Origin: BOG-938 sp035524315
GTDB lineage: Bacteria > Pseudomonadota > Alphaproteobacteria > Caulobacterales > Caulobacteraceae
Reading direction: 5' to 3'
DNA length: 64,000 nt
NCBI GenBank assembly: GCA_035524315.1
Contig: DATKPD010000078.1
Location: 62,001 to 126,000 of the forward strand
The notes under the pieces are model-generated. The model saw only the letters and a list, made by a program, of their open reading frames with translations, was not told the DNA's origin and did not search any database. Position numbers and translations under genes: made by a program. This document shows positions 8,620 through 17,933 of this stretch, one piece after another; positions within the stretch are counted from its first letter, which is position 1, and each line of letters starts with the position of its first letter.

Positions 8620-9876
8620 ATGAGCCGATTTTCGATCTTCAGCCTGGCGGCGAACGCCCTTTCGGGCCAGCAGCGTTGGCAGCGCATGTGGCGCGCCGCC
8701 GCCCCGCGCGAAGCCTACGACGTGATCATCGTCGGCGGCGGCGGCCACGGCTTGGCCACGGCCTACTACCTGGCCAAGGAACATGGGATCACCAACGTGG
8801 CGGTGATCGAGAAGGGCTGGATCGGCGGCGGCAACGCCGGCCGCAACACGACCATCATCCGCTCCAACTACGAGCTGGAAGGCAACACCGGCTTCTACGA
8901 ATGGTCGATGAAGCTTTGGGAGGGGCTGGAGCAGGACTTCAACTTCAACGCCATGGTCAGCCAGCGCGGCGTGCTGAATCTGTTCCACTCCGACGCCCAG
9001 CGTGACGCCTACGCCCGGCGCGGCAACGCCATGCGGCTCAACGGCGTGGACGCTGAACTGTTGGACGTCGAGGGCGTGCGCAAGCTGGCGCCGTTCCTGG
9101 ATTTCGATCAGGCCCGCTTCCCGATCCAGGGCGGGCTGCTGCAGCCGCGCGGGGGCACGGCCCGCCACGACGCGGTGGTGTGGGGCTATGCACGCGGTGC
9201 CTCCGAGCGCGGCGTGGACATCATCGAGAATTGCGGGGCGACCGGCTTCCTGCGCGACGCCCAGGGTCGCATCGACGGGGTGGAGACCACGCGCGGCGCC
9301 ATCCGCGCCGGTCGGGTCGGCATCGCCGTGGCCGGAGCCTCGTCGCAGGTCGCCGCGATGGCGGGACTGCGCCTGCCGATCGAGAGCCATGTGCTGCAGG
9401 CGTTCGTGTCCGAGGCGCTCAAGCCGATCCTGCCCGGCGTGATCACCTTCGGCGCCGGCCACTTCTATGTCAGCCAGTCGGACAAGGGCGGCCTGGTGTT
9501 CGGCGGCGATATCGACGGCTACAACAGCTACGCCTCGCGCGGGAACCTGCCGGTGGTCGAGGACGTGTGCGAGGGCGGCATGGCCGTCATGCCCATGATC
9601 GGCCGCGCGCGCCTGCTGCGCAGCTGGGGCGGCGTGTGCGACATGACCATGGACGGCTCGCCGATCATCGACCGCGCGCCGGTCGATGGGCTCTATCTCA
9701 ACGCCGGCTGGTGTTATGGCGGTTTCAAGGCGACGCCGGCCTCGGGCTGGTGCTTCGCCCACCTGCTGGCCACCGACGCGCCCCATCCCGAGGCCGCCCG
9801 CTACCGCCTCGACCGCTTCGCCACGGGCCACCTTCTCGATGAGAAGGGCCAGGGCGCCCAACCCAATCTGCACTGA
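8620..9876 (+). CDS. mgdA/soxB: N-methylglutamate dehydrogenase subunit A / sarcosine oxidase beta-type subunit
   Basis: 418 residues, the substrate-oxidising flavoprotein of a heterotetrameric enzyme. The dinucleotide-binding motif is at 35-50 (DVIIVGGGGHGLATAYYL) and the GG(T)ARHDAV segment contains H183, the likely covalent FMN attachment site by analogy with sarcosine oxidase. The family oxidises N-methyl groups of sarcosine, dimethylglycine or N-methylglutamate. Sequence alone does not settle the substrate. The presence of mgsABC and gmaS 10 kb downstream favours N-methylglutamate. First gene of the mgdABCD-purU run. CAGGGT precedes the ATG. Confidence 0.92.
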   Translation: MSRFSIFSLAANALSGQQRWQRMWRAAAPREAYDVIIVGGGGHGLATAYYLAKEHGITNVAVIEKGWIGGGNAGRNTTIIRSNYELEGNTGFYEWSMKLWEGLEQDFNFNAMVSQRGVLNLFHSDAQRDAYARRGNAMRLNGVDAELLDVEGVRKLAPFLDFDQARFPIQGGLLQPRGGTARHDAVVWGYARGASERGVDIIENCGATGFLRDAQGRIDGVETTRGAIRAGRVGIAVAGASSQVAAMAGLRLPIESHVLQAFVSEALKPILPGVITFGAGHFYVSQSDKGGLVFGGDIDGYNSYASRGNLPVVEDVCEGGMAVMPMIGRARLLRSWGGVCDMTMDGSPIIDRAPVDGLYLNAGWCYGGFKATPASGWCFAHLLATDAPHPEAARYRLDRFATGHLLDEKGQGAQPNLH

Positions 9877-9886
9877 GAGCGGGCCC

Positions 9887-10138
9887 ATGCGCATCCCCTG
9901 CCCGTTCTGCGGCGACCGCGACGCCTCTGAATTCGTCTATCGCGGCGACGCCGCGCCAGTGCGGCCCCAGACCGACGAGGGTTTCTTCGACTATGTCTAT
10001 CTGCGCGACAATCCCGCCGGCCCGATGCGCGAGCACTGGCACCACGCCCAGGGGTGCCGCAACTGGCTGGTGGTCACGCGCGACACCCGCGACCACACGA
10101 TCCACGGCGTGGTCCTGGCGCGCGAGGCCAGCCGATGA
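9887..10138 (+). CDS. mgdB/soxD: N-methylglutamate dehydrogenase subunit B / sarcosine oxidase delta-type subunit
   Basis: 83 residues, a small zinc-binding subunit. It opens with MRIPCPFCGDRDASEF and has a further conserved HAQGCRNW segment, giving cysteines C5, C8 and C57 plus His residues for the zinc site of SoxD proteins. Length is typical of the family. It starts 10 bases after the beta-type gene and its TGA overlaps the ATG of the alpha-type gene (ATGA), the standard B-D-A-G order. Confidence 0.93.
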   Translation: MRIPCPFCGDRDASEFVYRGDAAPVRPQTDEGFFDYVYLRDNPAGPMREHWHHAQGCRNWLVVTRDTRDHTIHGVVLAREASR

Positions 10139-13071
10139 ACCGGCTGGCCACAGGAGGGCTGGTCGAGCGGGATAAGCCGCTCCGGTTCAGTTTCGACGGC
10201 CGGGCGATGACCGGCTTGACCGGCGACACCCTAGCCTCGGCCCTGGTGGCCAATGGCGTGGCGCTGGTCGGGCGCTCGTTCAAATACCACCGGCCGCGCG
10301 GACTGCTGACCGCCGGGCCGGAGGAGCCGAACGGCCTGGTCACCCTGGGCCAAGGCGCGGCGGCCGAGCCCAACACCCGCGCAACCGTGGTTCCCCTGTG
10401 CGAAGGACTGACCGCGACCAGCCAGAACCGCTGGCCGAACCTGCGTCTGGACGTGCTGGCCGTGAACCAGTTGGCCGCGCCCCTGCTCGGCGCGGGCTTT
10501 TACTACAAGACCTTCATGTGGCCATCGAAGGCGTGGGAAAAGCTGTACGAGCCGGCCATCCGCAGAGCCGCCGGTCTGGGCGCCCTTTCCGGCCAGCCGG
10601 ACCCCGACGCCTACGACCGGGGCCACGCCTTTTGCGACCTGCTGGTGATCGGCGGCGGCCCGTGCGGCCTGGCCGCGGCGCTCGCCGGCGCGCGCGCAGG
10701 GCTGCGGGTGATCCTGGCCGACGGCGACCTTCGCCTGGGCGGGGGGTTGCTCAGCGAGCGGCGCCGCGTGGACGGGCTGGCGGGGGCCGATTGGGCTGAA
10801 CAAGCGGTCGCGGAGCTCGCCGGGCTGAAGGCCAAGGTGCTGACGCGCACCACGGTGTTCGGCGTCTACGACGGCTCGGAATACGGCGCCCTGGAAGAGT
10901 TGACCAGCGGGGGAGCCCGACAGCGGCTGTGGAAGATCGTCGCCCGACGGTGCGTGCTGGCCTCGGGCGCCATCGAACGGCCCCTGGTGTTCACCGGTAA
11001 CGACCGGCCAGGCGTGATGATGGCGGGCGCGGTCCAGACCTACCTCAACCGCTTCGCCGCCGTTGCCGGGCGGCGCGTGACGGTCGCCACCTCCACCGAC
11101 AGCGGGTGGTCCGTCGCCCTGGACCTGCTCGCCGCCGGGGTCGAGGTGGCCGCCGTGGTCGAGGCTCGCGCCGCCGCGCCGTCCGCCGCCGCGCAAGCGG
11201 CGCGCGCGGCGGGGGTGCAGGTGCTGACCAGCGCCCACGTGACCAAGGCCCGCGGCGCCCAGCTGTCCGGCGTCGAGGTCGCGCAGGCCGGCGGCGCGGT
11301 CCAGCGTGTCGCCTGCGACGTCCTGGCCATGTCCGGCGGCTGGTCGCCGGCGATCGGCCTGGGAGCCAATCTCGGCGCGCGGCCGGCGTGGAGCGATGCG
11401 ATCCAGGGCTTCCTCATCCAGTCGCCGCCGCCCGGTCTGGCCGCCGCCGGGGCCGCCGCGGGCCGGTTCGACCTTGCCGAGGCCTTGCGGGATGGCGACC
11501 AAGCGGGGCGCGCCGCTATCGAGGGGCTGGGCCTGCGCGCGCCCGACACGCCCGCGCCGAGCGCCGAACCCCAAGACAGCGCGGTCGCCTCGCCCTGGCG
11601 CACGCCCCAGAAAGCCGCCAAGGCCTTCATCGACTTCCAGCACGACGTGACCGTGGCCGACGTCGACCTGGCGACGCGGGAGGGGTTCGTCTCGGTCGAG
11701 CACCTCAAGCGCTACACCACCCTCGGCATGGCCACCGACCAGGGCAAGACCAGCCAGCTCAACGGCCATGCCGCCCTGGCGGCCGCCACCGGCAAGGCGA
11801 TCGCCGAGGTCGGGACCATACTGTCGCGCCCGCCCTGGCTGCCGGTCGCCATCGGCGCCTTCGCCGGACACCATCGGGGGCGGCATTTCCGCCCCGAGCG
11901 CCGGACCGCCAGCCACGACTGGGCGGCCGCCCAGGGCGCCCGGTTCGTCGATGCGGGCCAATGGAAGCGCGCCCAATGGTTCGCCAGGCCCGGCGAGAGC
12001 GACTGGCTGACCACCGTGAACCGCGAGGTCACCGCCACCCGCGCCGGGGTGGGGGTGTGCGACGTGTCGACCCTGGGCAAGATCGAGGTGTTCGGCCCGG
12101 ACGCCGGCGCCCTGCTGGACCGGCTCTACATCAACACCTTTTCGACCCTGGCGGTGGGCAAGGTGCGCTACGGCGTGATGCTGCGCGAGGACGGTTTCGT
12201 GCTCGATGACGGCTCGGTCACTCGCTTCGGCGAAGACCATTTCTACGTCACCACCACCACGCTCAACGCCGCCAAGGTGATGCAGCACATCGACTTCGCC
12301 CGCCAGGTTCTGTGGCCGGAGCTCGATGTGCAGGCCTGTTCGGCGACCGAGCAGTGGGCGACCTATGCCGTTGCCGGTCCCAACGCTCGCGCCCTGATCC
12401 AGCGCGTCTCGCTCGACATCGATCTGGCGAACGCGGCCTTCCCGCCCCAGGCGGCGGCCAAGGTGCGCTGGCTCGGCGCGCCCGGCCGGCTGGTGCGCAT
12501 GTCGTTCTCGGGCGAATTGGCCTATGAGATCAGCGTGCCCGCGCGCCTGGGCGAGGCCTTCGTGCGCGCCCTGTTCGAAGCGGGCCAAGGCCTTGGGGTC
12601 ACGCCCTACGGGACCGAAGCCCTGGGCGTCATGCGCATCGAGAAGGGCCACCCCGCTGGCGCGGAGCTCAACGGCCGCACCACGGCCCATGACCTGGGCC
12701 TCGGCAAGATGATGTCGACCAAGAAGGACTTCATCGGTCGGGTGATGGCGGGGCGGCCGGGGCTGACCGATCCGGACCGGCCGAGGCTGGTGGGGCTGAA
12801 GGCGCTTGCGCCGAACGACCGATTGCGCGCGGGGTCGCATCTGTTGACGCTTGGCGCCGAGGCGCGCACCGAGAACGACCAGGGCTACGTCACGTCAGCC
12901 GCGTGGTCGCCCATGCTTGGCGCGTCCATCGCTCTAGCCTTGCTTCGCCGCGGACCCGAACGGTACGGCGAGCATATCCGCCTGCATGATCCGGTGCGAG
13001 GCCCCGAGGTCCTGGCCGAAGCATGCGCCCCTACCTTCTTCGATCCGGCGGGAGAGCGCGTCCGTGGCTGA
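10135..13071 (+). CDS. mgdC/soxA: N-methylglutamate dehydrogenase subunit C / sarcosine oxidase alpha-type subunit
   Basis: 978 residues, the largest subunit. The N-terminal ~100 residues form the ferredoxin-like domain of SoxA (FSFDGRAMTGLTGDTLASAL, SFKYHRPRG). Next comes a pyridine-nucleotide/flavin domain (LLVIGGGPCGLAAALAGARA near residue 170, then ASGAIERPLVFTGNDRPGV). The last ~370 residues are a GcvT-like aminomethyltransferase domain (GVGVCDVSTLGKIEVFGPDA) that passes the methylene group to tetrahydrofolate. The ATG lies within the mgdB stop. It overlaps the next gene by 8 bases. Confidence 0.94.
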   Translation: MNRLATGGLVERDKPLRFSFDGRAMTGLTGDTLASALVANGVALVGRSFKYHRPRGLLTAGPEEPNGLVTLGQGAAAEPNTRATVVPLCEGLTATSQNRWPNLRLDVLAVNQLAAPLLGAGFYYKTFMWPSKAWEKLYEPAIRRAAGLGALSGQPDPDAYDRGHAFCDLLVIGGGPCGLAAALAGARAGLRVILADGDLRLGGGLLSERRRVDGLAGADWAEQAVAELAGLKAKVLTRTTVFGVYDGSEYGALEELTSGGARQRLWKIVARRCVLASGAIERPLVFTGNDRPGVMMAGAVQTYLNRFAAVAGRRVTVATSTDSGWSVALDLLAAGVEVAAVVEARAAAPSAAAQAARAAGVQVLTSAHVTKARGAQLSGVEVAQAGGAVQRVACDVLAMSGGWSPAIGLGANLGARPAWSDAIQGFLIQSPPPGLAAAGAAAGRFDLAEALRDGDQAGRAAIEGLGLRAPDTPAPSAEPQDSAVASPWRTPQKAAKAFIDFQHDVTVADVDLATREGFVSVEHLKRYTTLGMATDQGKTSQLNGHAALAAATGKAIAEVGTILSRPPWLPVAIGAFAGHHRGRHFRPERRTASHDWAAAQGARFVDAGQWKRAQWFARPGESDWLTTVNREVTATRAGVGVCDVSTLGKIEVFGPDAGALLDRLYINTFSTLAVGKVRYGVMLREDGFVLDDGSVTRFGEDHFYVTTTTLNAAKVMQHIDFARQVLWPELDVQACSATEQWATYAVAGPNARALIQRVSLDIDLANAAFPPQAAAKVRWLGAPGRLVRMSFSGELAYEISVPARLGEAFVRALFEAGQGLGVTPYGTEALGVMRIEKGHPAGAELNGRTTAHDLGLGKMMSTKKDFIGRVMAGRPGLTDPDRPRLVGLKALAPNDRLRAGSHLLTLGAEARTENDQGYVTSAAWSPMLGASIALALLRRGPERYGEHIRLHDPVRGPEVLAEACAPTFFDPAGERVRG

Positions 13072-13570
13072 ACCGCTGCATATTCAGGAGCAGGACGACT
13101 TGGCGATAGCCATGGTCATGGCGCGCAAGGGCGTGGATGCGGCGACCCTGGGCGCGCGCCTGGGCTTTTCCCCGCCCACCACCCCGCATCTGGTCGACGG
13201 GCCATCCGGCGTGCGCCTCATCGGGGTTGGTCCGGGCGCGTGGCTGGCCCTCGCGCATGATCCGCCGGCCGGCTGGGCGGCGTTCCTGGCCGACGCCCTG
13301 GCGGGCGTGGCGGCGGTCAGCGACCAATCCTCAGCCTATGTGGTCCTGCGTCTGTCGGGGCCGGGCGCCCAGGACCTGATGCAGTCCGGCGTATCCATCG
13401 ATCTGCATCCGGACAGCTTCCCGCCCGGCGCCGCCGCCATCACCGCCATCGCCCACATCGGCGTGACGCTGTGGAAGCTCGACGACGCGCCGACCTTCGA
13501 GGTCGCGGTGTTTCGCAGCTTCGCCGCCGCCTTTCGCGCGTGGATCGCCGCCGCCAGCGCCCACGCCTGA
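13064..13570 (+). CDS. mgdD/soxG: N-methylglutamate dehydrogenase subunit D / sarcosine oxidase gamma-type subunit
   Basis: 168 residues. The start is GTG at 13064 with GGGAG upstream, overlapping the alpha-type stop by 8 bases. Sequence is weakly conserved, as is normal for gamma subunits, but it shows the GcvT-like small-domain pattern (SDQSSAYVVLRLSGPGAQDLMQ, then SIDLHPDSFPPGAAA and FEVAVFRSF). Order, size and coupling make the assignment secure. Confidence 0.9.
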   Translation: MAEPLHIQEQDDLAIAMVMARKGVDAATLGARLGFSPPTTPHLVDGPSGVRLIGVGPGAWLALAHDPPAGWAAFLADALAGVAAVSDQSSAYVVLRLSGPGAQDLMQSGVSIDLHPDSFPPGAAAITAIAHIGVTLWKLDDAPTFEVAVFRSFAAAFRAWIAAASAHA

Positions 13571-13592
13571 CCATCGACCGCCGAGGTTTTCC

Positions 13593-14453
13593 ATGTCCAG
13601 CGCCGTCTATCTCCTGACGCTCGCCTGCCCCAACAAGCCGGGCATCGTCGCCCGCGTGACCACCGAACTGTTCCGCCATGGCGGCAACATCCTGGAGGCG
13701 CACCAATACGACGACGTTGAGTCTGGCCGGTTCTTCACCCGCATCGCCTTCAACCTGGCCGAGGATGAGCGCGTCGACGCACTCACCCAGAACTTCGTCG
13801 CGATAGCCGAGGCCTTTGGCATGGAGTGGTCGATCCGCCCGCAGGACCGGCGGATGAAGGTGCTATTGCTGGCCTCCAAGTTCGACCACTGCCTGGTGGA
13901 TCTGCTCTACCGCCACCGCATCGGCGAACTGGCGATGGACGTGGTCGGCATCGTGTCCAACCACCCGCGCGAGACCTATGCCGCCGGCGATTTCGGCGAC
14001 GTCCCCTTCCACCACCTGCCGATCAGCCACGAGACCAAACCGGCTCAGGAAGCCCAGATCAAGGATATCGTCACCCAGACCGGGACCGAGTTGGTGGTTC
14101 TGGCGCGCTACATGCAAATCCTGTCCGACGACCTGAGCGCCTTCCTCGCCGGGCGCTGCATCAACATCCACCACTCGTTCCTGCCGGGGTTCAAGGGCGC
14201 CAGGCCCTATCACCAGGCGCACGCGCGCGGGGTCAAGCTGATCGGGGCCACCGCCCACTATGTGACGGCCAATCTCGACGAGGGGCCGATCATCGAGCAG
14301 GACGTCGAGCGCGTTAGCCATCACGACAGGGCCGAAGACCTGGTGCGCAAGGGCCGCGACATCGAGCGACGCGTGCTGGCGCGCGCAGTGGCCTTCCACT
14401 TGAGCGGCCGCGCCTTCGTCAACGGAACCAAGACCGTGGTCTTCCGTGACTAG
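13593..14453 (+). CDS. purU: Formyltetrahydrofolate deformylase
   Basis: 286 residues. An N-terminal ACT domain (residues 1-85; LTLACPNKPGIVARVTTELF) is joined to a formyl-transferase fold with catalytic N191 and H193 (NIHHSFLPGFKGARPY) and D229 (NLDEGPIIEQD). It hydrolyses 10-formyl-tetrahydrofolate to formate and free tetrahydrofolate. Placed 22 bases after mgdD, it would recycle the folate that takes up the C1 unit from N-methyl oxidation. The methylene-tetrahydrofolate dehydrogenase/cyclohydrolase needed in between (folD) is not in this run. Ribosome site GAGG 7 nt before the ATG. Confidence 0.96.
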   Translation: MSSAVYLLTLACPNKPGIVARVTTELFRHGGNILEAHQYDDVESGRFFTRIAFNLAEDERVDALTQNFVAIAEAFGMEWSIRPQDRRMKVLLLASKFDHCLVDLLYRHRIGELAMDVVGIVSNHPRETYAAGDFGDVPFHHLPISHETKPAQEAQIKDIVTQTGTELVVLARYMQILSDDLSAFLAGRCINIHHSFLPGFKGARPYHQAHARGVKLIGATAHYVTANLDEGPIIEQDVERVSHHDRAEDLVRKGRDIERRVLARAVAFHLSGRAFVNGTKTVVFRD

Positions 14454-14512
14454 CCGCGCGCTGGGGGCCTTCCCCTTTGGCGGCCAAAGCGACACCATCG
14501 CGGGATGTACTC

Positions 14513-16273
14513 ATGCATGATCCGGCGACCGAGCTTCCTCCCCAGCCCCAGCCCCTATCGGCAGGCGCGCGGATGTGGCTGAAGGCGCCGGGCGAGCTGA
14601 AGGTCTCCATCGGCTTGGTTAGCCGGGCGGGTCGGCGTCCGGATAACCAGGACTTCGTCGCCGCCTATGATCCGGAGCCGGCCGAGCGGGTGACGCATGG
14701 GACGGTGGCCGCTCTGGCCGATGGTCTGGGCGGCGCCAAAGGCGGACGGATCGCCGCCGAGTTGGCCTGCCGCGAATTCATCGAAGCCTACTACAGCCTG
14801 CCCTCGACCCTGGGGGTGGCCGGCGCCGCCGGGCGCGCCTTGGGCGGCTTCAACCGCTGGCTCAACGGTATGGGCGCCAGCGATCCCGAGATGGCGGGCG
14901 CGGCGACGACCTTTTCCGCCGTGATCCTGCGGGACCGGCTGGCGCATGTGCTGCACGTGGGCGACAGCCGAGTCTGGCAGTTTCGCGGCGGCGAGCTGAC
15001 CCAGCTGACCACAGATCACGCCTCCGCGCGTCCGGGGCAGGAGCATCTGCTGTTCCGCGCCGTGGGGCTGGAGCCCACCCTGCGCCTCGACTACGCCGCG
15101 TTCCCGATGGAGGCGCACGACCGCCTGCTGATCACCAGCGACGGCGTGCACGGGGTGGCGTCCGAGCAGGTGCTGCAAGCGGCGCTGAACCGGCGCGGAC
15201 CGCCGCACCGCGACGCCGAGGCGATACTCGACGCGGCCCTGGCCACCGGCTCCACCGACAACCTCAGCGCCATTGTGATCGACGTGCTGGCGTTGCCCGC
15301 GCCCGACCACGGCGGCCTGGCGGCGCTGGCCGCGGGCTTGCCGGTCCCCCCCGCGCCGCGCGAGGGCGCCAGCATCGACGGCTTCGTCCTGCTCAAGCAA
15401 TTGTCCGAGGGCGAGCAGAGCCGCGCCTTCCTGGGCCGGCGCCAGGTGGACCAGGCCCGCTTCGTGCTCAAGTTTCCCAAGCCCGAGGTCCTGACCGAAC
15501 AAGGGGCGCGCGAGGCGTTCGTGCGCGAGATGCTGATCGGCGCCCGCATCGATAGTCCCTATGTGGCTGAAATCGTTGCGCTGCCGCCCGATGCTCAGAG
15601 CCGCGTCTACACCCTCATGCCGTTCTACGAAGGGCGGTCGCTGGAAGCGGCCCTGAAGGCAGGCCCGATGGACTTCGCCGCGGGCCTGACCATCGCCGCC
15701 AAGCTCGCGCGCGGGGTGGCGGCCCTGCATCGCTTGGGTGTGATCCACCGCGACATCAAACCGGACAACGTACTGATCGACGAGCGGGGCGGCGTGCGCC
15801 TGCTCGACCTGGGGCTCGCGCGCCTGCCGGGCATTGAGGACCGGCCGGGCGCGGACATCCCCGGCAGTGTCGGTTATATCGCGCCAGAGCTTTACAAGGG
15901 CGCGCGGGGCGACGAGGCCAGCGATCAGTACGCGCTGGGCGTGACGCTCTACCGACTGTTCACCGGCCAGTTCCCGTTCAGCGACTTGCAGACCATGCAG
16001 CGTCCGGGCTTCGACAGCCCGGCCGACCCGATCGCCCTGCGTTCCGATATGCCGGCGTGGCTAGCCTTCACCCTGCGCAAGACGGTGCAGGCGCGGCCTG
16101 AAGACCGCTTCGGAGACGTGCTCGAACTACTCCATGCCCTTGAGACCGGCGAGGCCAAGGCCGTCCCACGGCGTGCGCCGCGGGCCCTCGCCCAGCGCAA
16201 TCCCGTGTTGCTGTGGCAACTGATCGCCCTGGCGCTGGGCGTGGCCCTCGTCGCCGCCCTGGTGGTTCGCTGA
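14513..16273 (+). CDS. PP2C-type phosphatase fused to Ser/Thr protein kinase, membrane-anchored
   Basis: About 586 residues from ATG 14513; a TTG at 14477 would add 12. The N-terminal half is a PP2C phosphatase (RRPDNQDF, ALADGLGGAKGG, HVGDSRVW, LLITSDGVHGV, STDNLSAIV). The C-terminal half is a Hanks-type kinase (FVLKFPKPE lysine, IHRDIKPDNVLID, DLG in place of DFG). The glycine-rich loop is poor (SEGEQSRAFLG). A single hydrophobic segment closes the protein (VLLWQLIALALGVALVAALV), so the enzyme domains face the cytosol. Relatives occur beside nitrogen-assimilation genes in other bacteria. Here it follows purU by 59 bases, suggesting control of the amine-nitrogen pathway. Its substrate is unknown. 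Confidence 0.9.
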   Translation: MHDPATELPPQPQPLSAGARMWLKAPGELKVSIGLVSRAGRRPDNQDFVAAYDPEPAERVTHGTVAALADGLGGAKGGRIAAELACREFIEAYYSLPSTLGVAGAAGRALGGFNRWLNGMGASDPEMAGAATTFSAVILRDRLAHVLHVGDSRVWQFRGGELTQLTTDHASARPGQEHLLFRAVGLEPTLRLDYAAFPMEAHDRLLITSDGVHGVASEQVLQAALNRRGPPHRDAEAILDAALATGSTDNLSAIVIDVLALPAPDHGGLAALAAGLPVPPAPREGASIDGFVLLKQLSEGEQSRAFLGRRQVDQARFVLKFPKPEVLTEQGAREAFVREMLIGARIDSPYVAEIVALPPDAQSRVYTLMPFYEGRSLEAALKAGPMDFAAGLTIAAKLARGVAALHRLGVIHRDIKPDNVLIDERGGVRLLDLGLARLPGIEDRPGADIPGSVGYIAPELYKGARGDEASDQYALGVTLYRLFTGQFPFSDLQTMQRPGFDSPADPIALRSDMPAWLAFTLRKTVQARPEDRFGDVLELLHALETGEAKAVPRRAPRALAQRNPVLLWQLIALALGVALVAALVVR

Positions 16274-16276
16274 AAG

Positions 16277-16306
16277 AAAAACGGCTCCGGGATGGACCCG
16301 GAGCCG
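16277..16306 (-). terminator. Rho-independent terminator for the permease gene
   Basis: A perfect 10-bp stem (CGGCTCCGGG at 16282-16291, CCCGGAGCCG at 16297-16306) with a 5-nt loop. On the minus strand it is followed by TTTTTCTTTC, so it ends the permease transcript. On the plus strand it lies just after the kinase stop but lacks a T-run. Confidence 0.85.
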
Positions 16307-16338
16307 CAGGGAACGCCCTATCGGATGAACAGGCGGGT

Positions 16339-17724
16339 CTATTTGGCCCCCATCAGCACGCCCTCCAGGTCGTGCTCGATGCCGAGCAAAATTTGCGGCT
16401 GGCGCTTCTTGACGATCAGGTACCAGACCACGCCCACAAGCATGTAGGCGGCGAAGCCGTAGGGCAGGTAGAGCAAGGGCGCGGCCGGGATCGGATAGAC
16501 GCTGCCGGCGAAGGACCCCAGCATCAGGATGCAGCCGATCACGCTCATGGCGTAGACCATCGGCGTGGCTTCGCCGGTCTTCTTGAGCAGCATCGGAGCG
16601 GCGATGGAGCACAGGAAGTAGACCAGGATGAAGCCGAAGCTGGCGATGGTGCCGAACCAGCCCAGAAGGTCGGTATAGGCGTGGGTCCAAAGGGCCGCGC
16701 ACACGATGAAGTTGAGCACCACCCCGATCAGCACCGCCAGGTGCGGTGTCTGGTGCTTGGCGTGGATGTCGCCCATGGACTTGTGCACGAACTGGTAGCG
16801 GCCCAGCGAGAACAGGATGCGCGAGAAGCTGTTGATCGAGGCCAGGGCGCAGGCGAAGCAGCTGACCATGGCGCCGATGTAGACCAATACGGTCAGGACC
16901 GCGTTCTTGCCGGGCACGATGTCGGCCAGGGGGCCGGTCGAAGCGCCGAGCTTGGCGGTGTCGTCGTTGAAGCCCTGGGTGATCAGATAGGTGGTGACGA
17001 TGAACACCGCGCCCGCGAGGATCGGAGTCAGGATCACGGCGCGTGGAATGACCTTGGTCGGGTTGCGGGTTTCCTTGCCGAGGGTGGCGGCGCTTTCGAA
17101 GCCCACGTAGGAGAAGATGCCGAACACGATTGACTGGGCCACCGCGCCCCAGCTGGCGCCCACCATGTGGTCCTGTTTGGCGTCCAGCGCGAAGCCATGC
17201 GCCTGCCATGAGAGGAAGCAAACCAGGGCGATGATCGCCAAGGAAACGACTTCCAACGCCAGGCCGAGGCGCGATGAAAAGCGAATGTCTCGCACCGCGA
17301 ACAGATAAACCAGGATCGAGATGCCGGCGTCCAATATGTAGCTCGGCACCGTGACGTTGATGCCCACCGCCGTGATCAGCGCCTGAACGAACAAGGCGGT
17401 GGCGGCGGTCAGGGCCATGGCGGTGAACACATAGGCCGCCAGCATGGCCCAGCCGGCCAGCATGCCCGCCGCGGGGTTCAACCCTCTGGAAATATAGATG
17501 AAAAACGATCCGGCGGCGGAAATCTTGCTCGCCAGCTTGCCGATGTTGTAGCCCACCACGACCAAGGAAATGGTCGCGAGGACATAGACCAGCCAGGACG
17601 CCGTCCCCGCCGTGGCCACCACCACCGCCACCGCGATCGCGGGGGTCAGAGTCGGGGACACGTTGGCGACGGACTGACCGATCGCCTCCAGGAAACTCAA
17701 ACTGTCCGTTCGCAGTTGGGACAT
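16339..17724 (-). CDS. APC-superfamily amino acid/amine permease
   Basis: 461 residues with about 12 hydrophobic segments; the first helix region carries the APC signature (FLEAIGQSVANVSPTLTPAI). An inner-membrane secondary transporter. The ATG at 17724 has GGAG 8 nt upstream; a GTG at 17778 would add 18 polar residues. It is divergent from the XRE-cupin regulator. Placement inside the N-methylglutamate locus suggests uptake of a methylated amine or related amino compound, but APC sequences do not reveal substrate. A strong terminator follows at 16277-16306. Confidence 0.9.
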   Translation of the reverse strand: MSQLRTDSLSFLEAIGQSVANVSPTLTPAIAVAVVVATAGTASWLVYVLATISLVVVGYNIGKLASKISAAGSFFIYISRGLNPAAGMLAGWAMLAAYVFTAMALTAATALFVQALITAVGINVTVPSYILDAGISILVYLFAVRDIRFSSRLGLALEVVSLAIIALVCFLSWQAHGFALDAKQDHMVGASWGAVAQSIVFGIFSYVGFESAATLGKETRNPTKVIPRAVILTPILAGAVFIVTTYLITQGFNDDTAKLGASTGPLADIVPGKNAVLTVLVYIGAMVSCFACALASINSFSRILFSLGRYQFVHKSMGDIHAKHQTPHLAVLIGVVLNFIVCAALWTHAYTDLLGWFGTIASFGFILVYFLCSIAAPMLLKKTGEATPMVYAMSVIGCILMLGSFAGSVYPIPAAPLLYLPYGFAAYMLVGVVWYLIVKKRQPQILLGIEHDLEGVLMGAK

Positions 17725-17740
17725 GGGAGACGCTCCGTGG

Positions 17741-17756
17741 TTTCCCGAGGGTGAAA
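17741..17756. promoter_or_regulatory. Candidate operator before the permease (TTTCCCGAGGGTGAAA)
   Basis: An imperfect inverted repeat 16 bp upstream of the permease start, matching the perfect element before mgsA at TTTCCyGAG. GGGTGAAAT, part of it, recurs 51 bp away at 17800-17808. Between a regulator and its divergent neighbour this is a reasonable binding site for the XRE-cupin protein. Confidence 0.4.
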
Positions 17757-17808
17757 TTTGTTGATTGAGGCTAAACACGCGCCTTACAAATCGTCAACGG
17801 GGTGAAAT

Positions 17809-17848
17809 CGCCAATCTGTGCGGCGCCTAGAAAGCGGGACGATTGGCG
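17809..17848. promoter_or_regulatory. Spaced 8-bp inverted repeat upstream of the XRE-cupin gene
   Basis: CGCCAATC at 17809-17816 and GATTGGCG at 17841-17848 form a perfect inverted repeat with 24 bases between. It is in the divergent promoter region and could be an autoregulatory site or an mRNA hairpin. Confidence 0.25.
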
Positions 17849-17933
17849 CAAATTTGATCCGGGCCTGCCTCTGGGGCTAGGTAAGGGCGCGCTCCGCCCG
17901 GCTGATGGGCGAAGCGGAGGAGTCGACCGTACG

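Noticed and set aside
9887..10138. Longer frame starting at 9686 for the delta subunit
   Set aside because: The upstream part lies within the beta-type gene; the true product begins MRIPCPFCG at 9887 and has the family length.
10231..12840. 869-codon minus-strand frame
   Set aside because: Entirely antisense to the sarcosine-oxidase alpha-type gene, which has clear family motifs.
16127..17221. 364-codon minus-strand frame
   Set aside because: A different frame inside the permease gene and kinase end; no motif and arginine/proline-rich.
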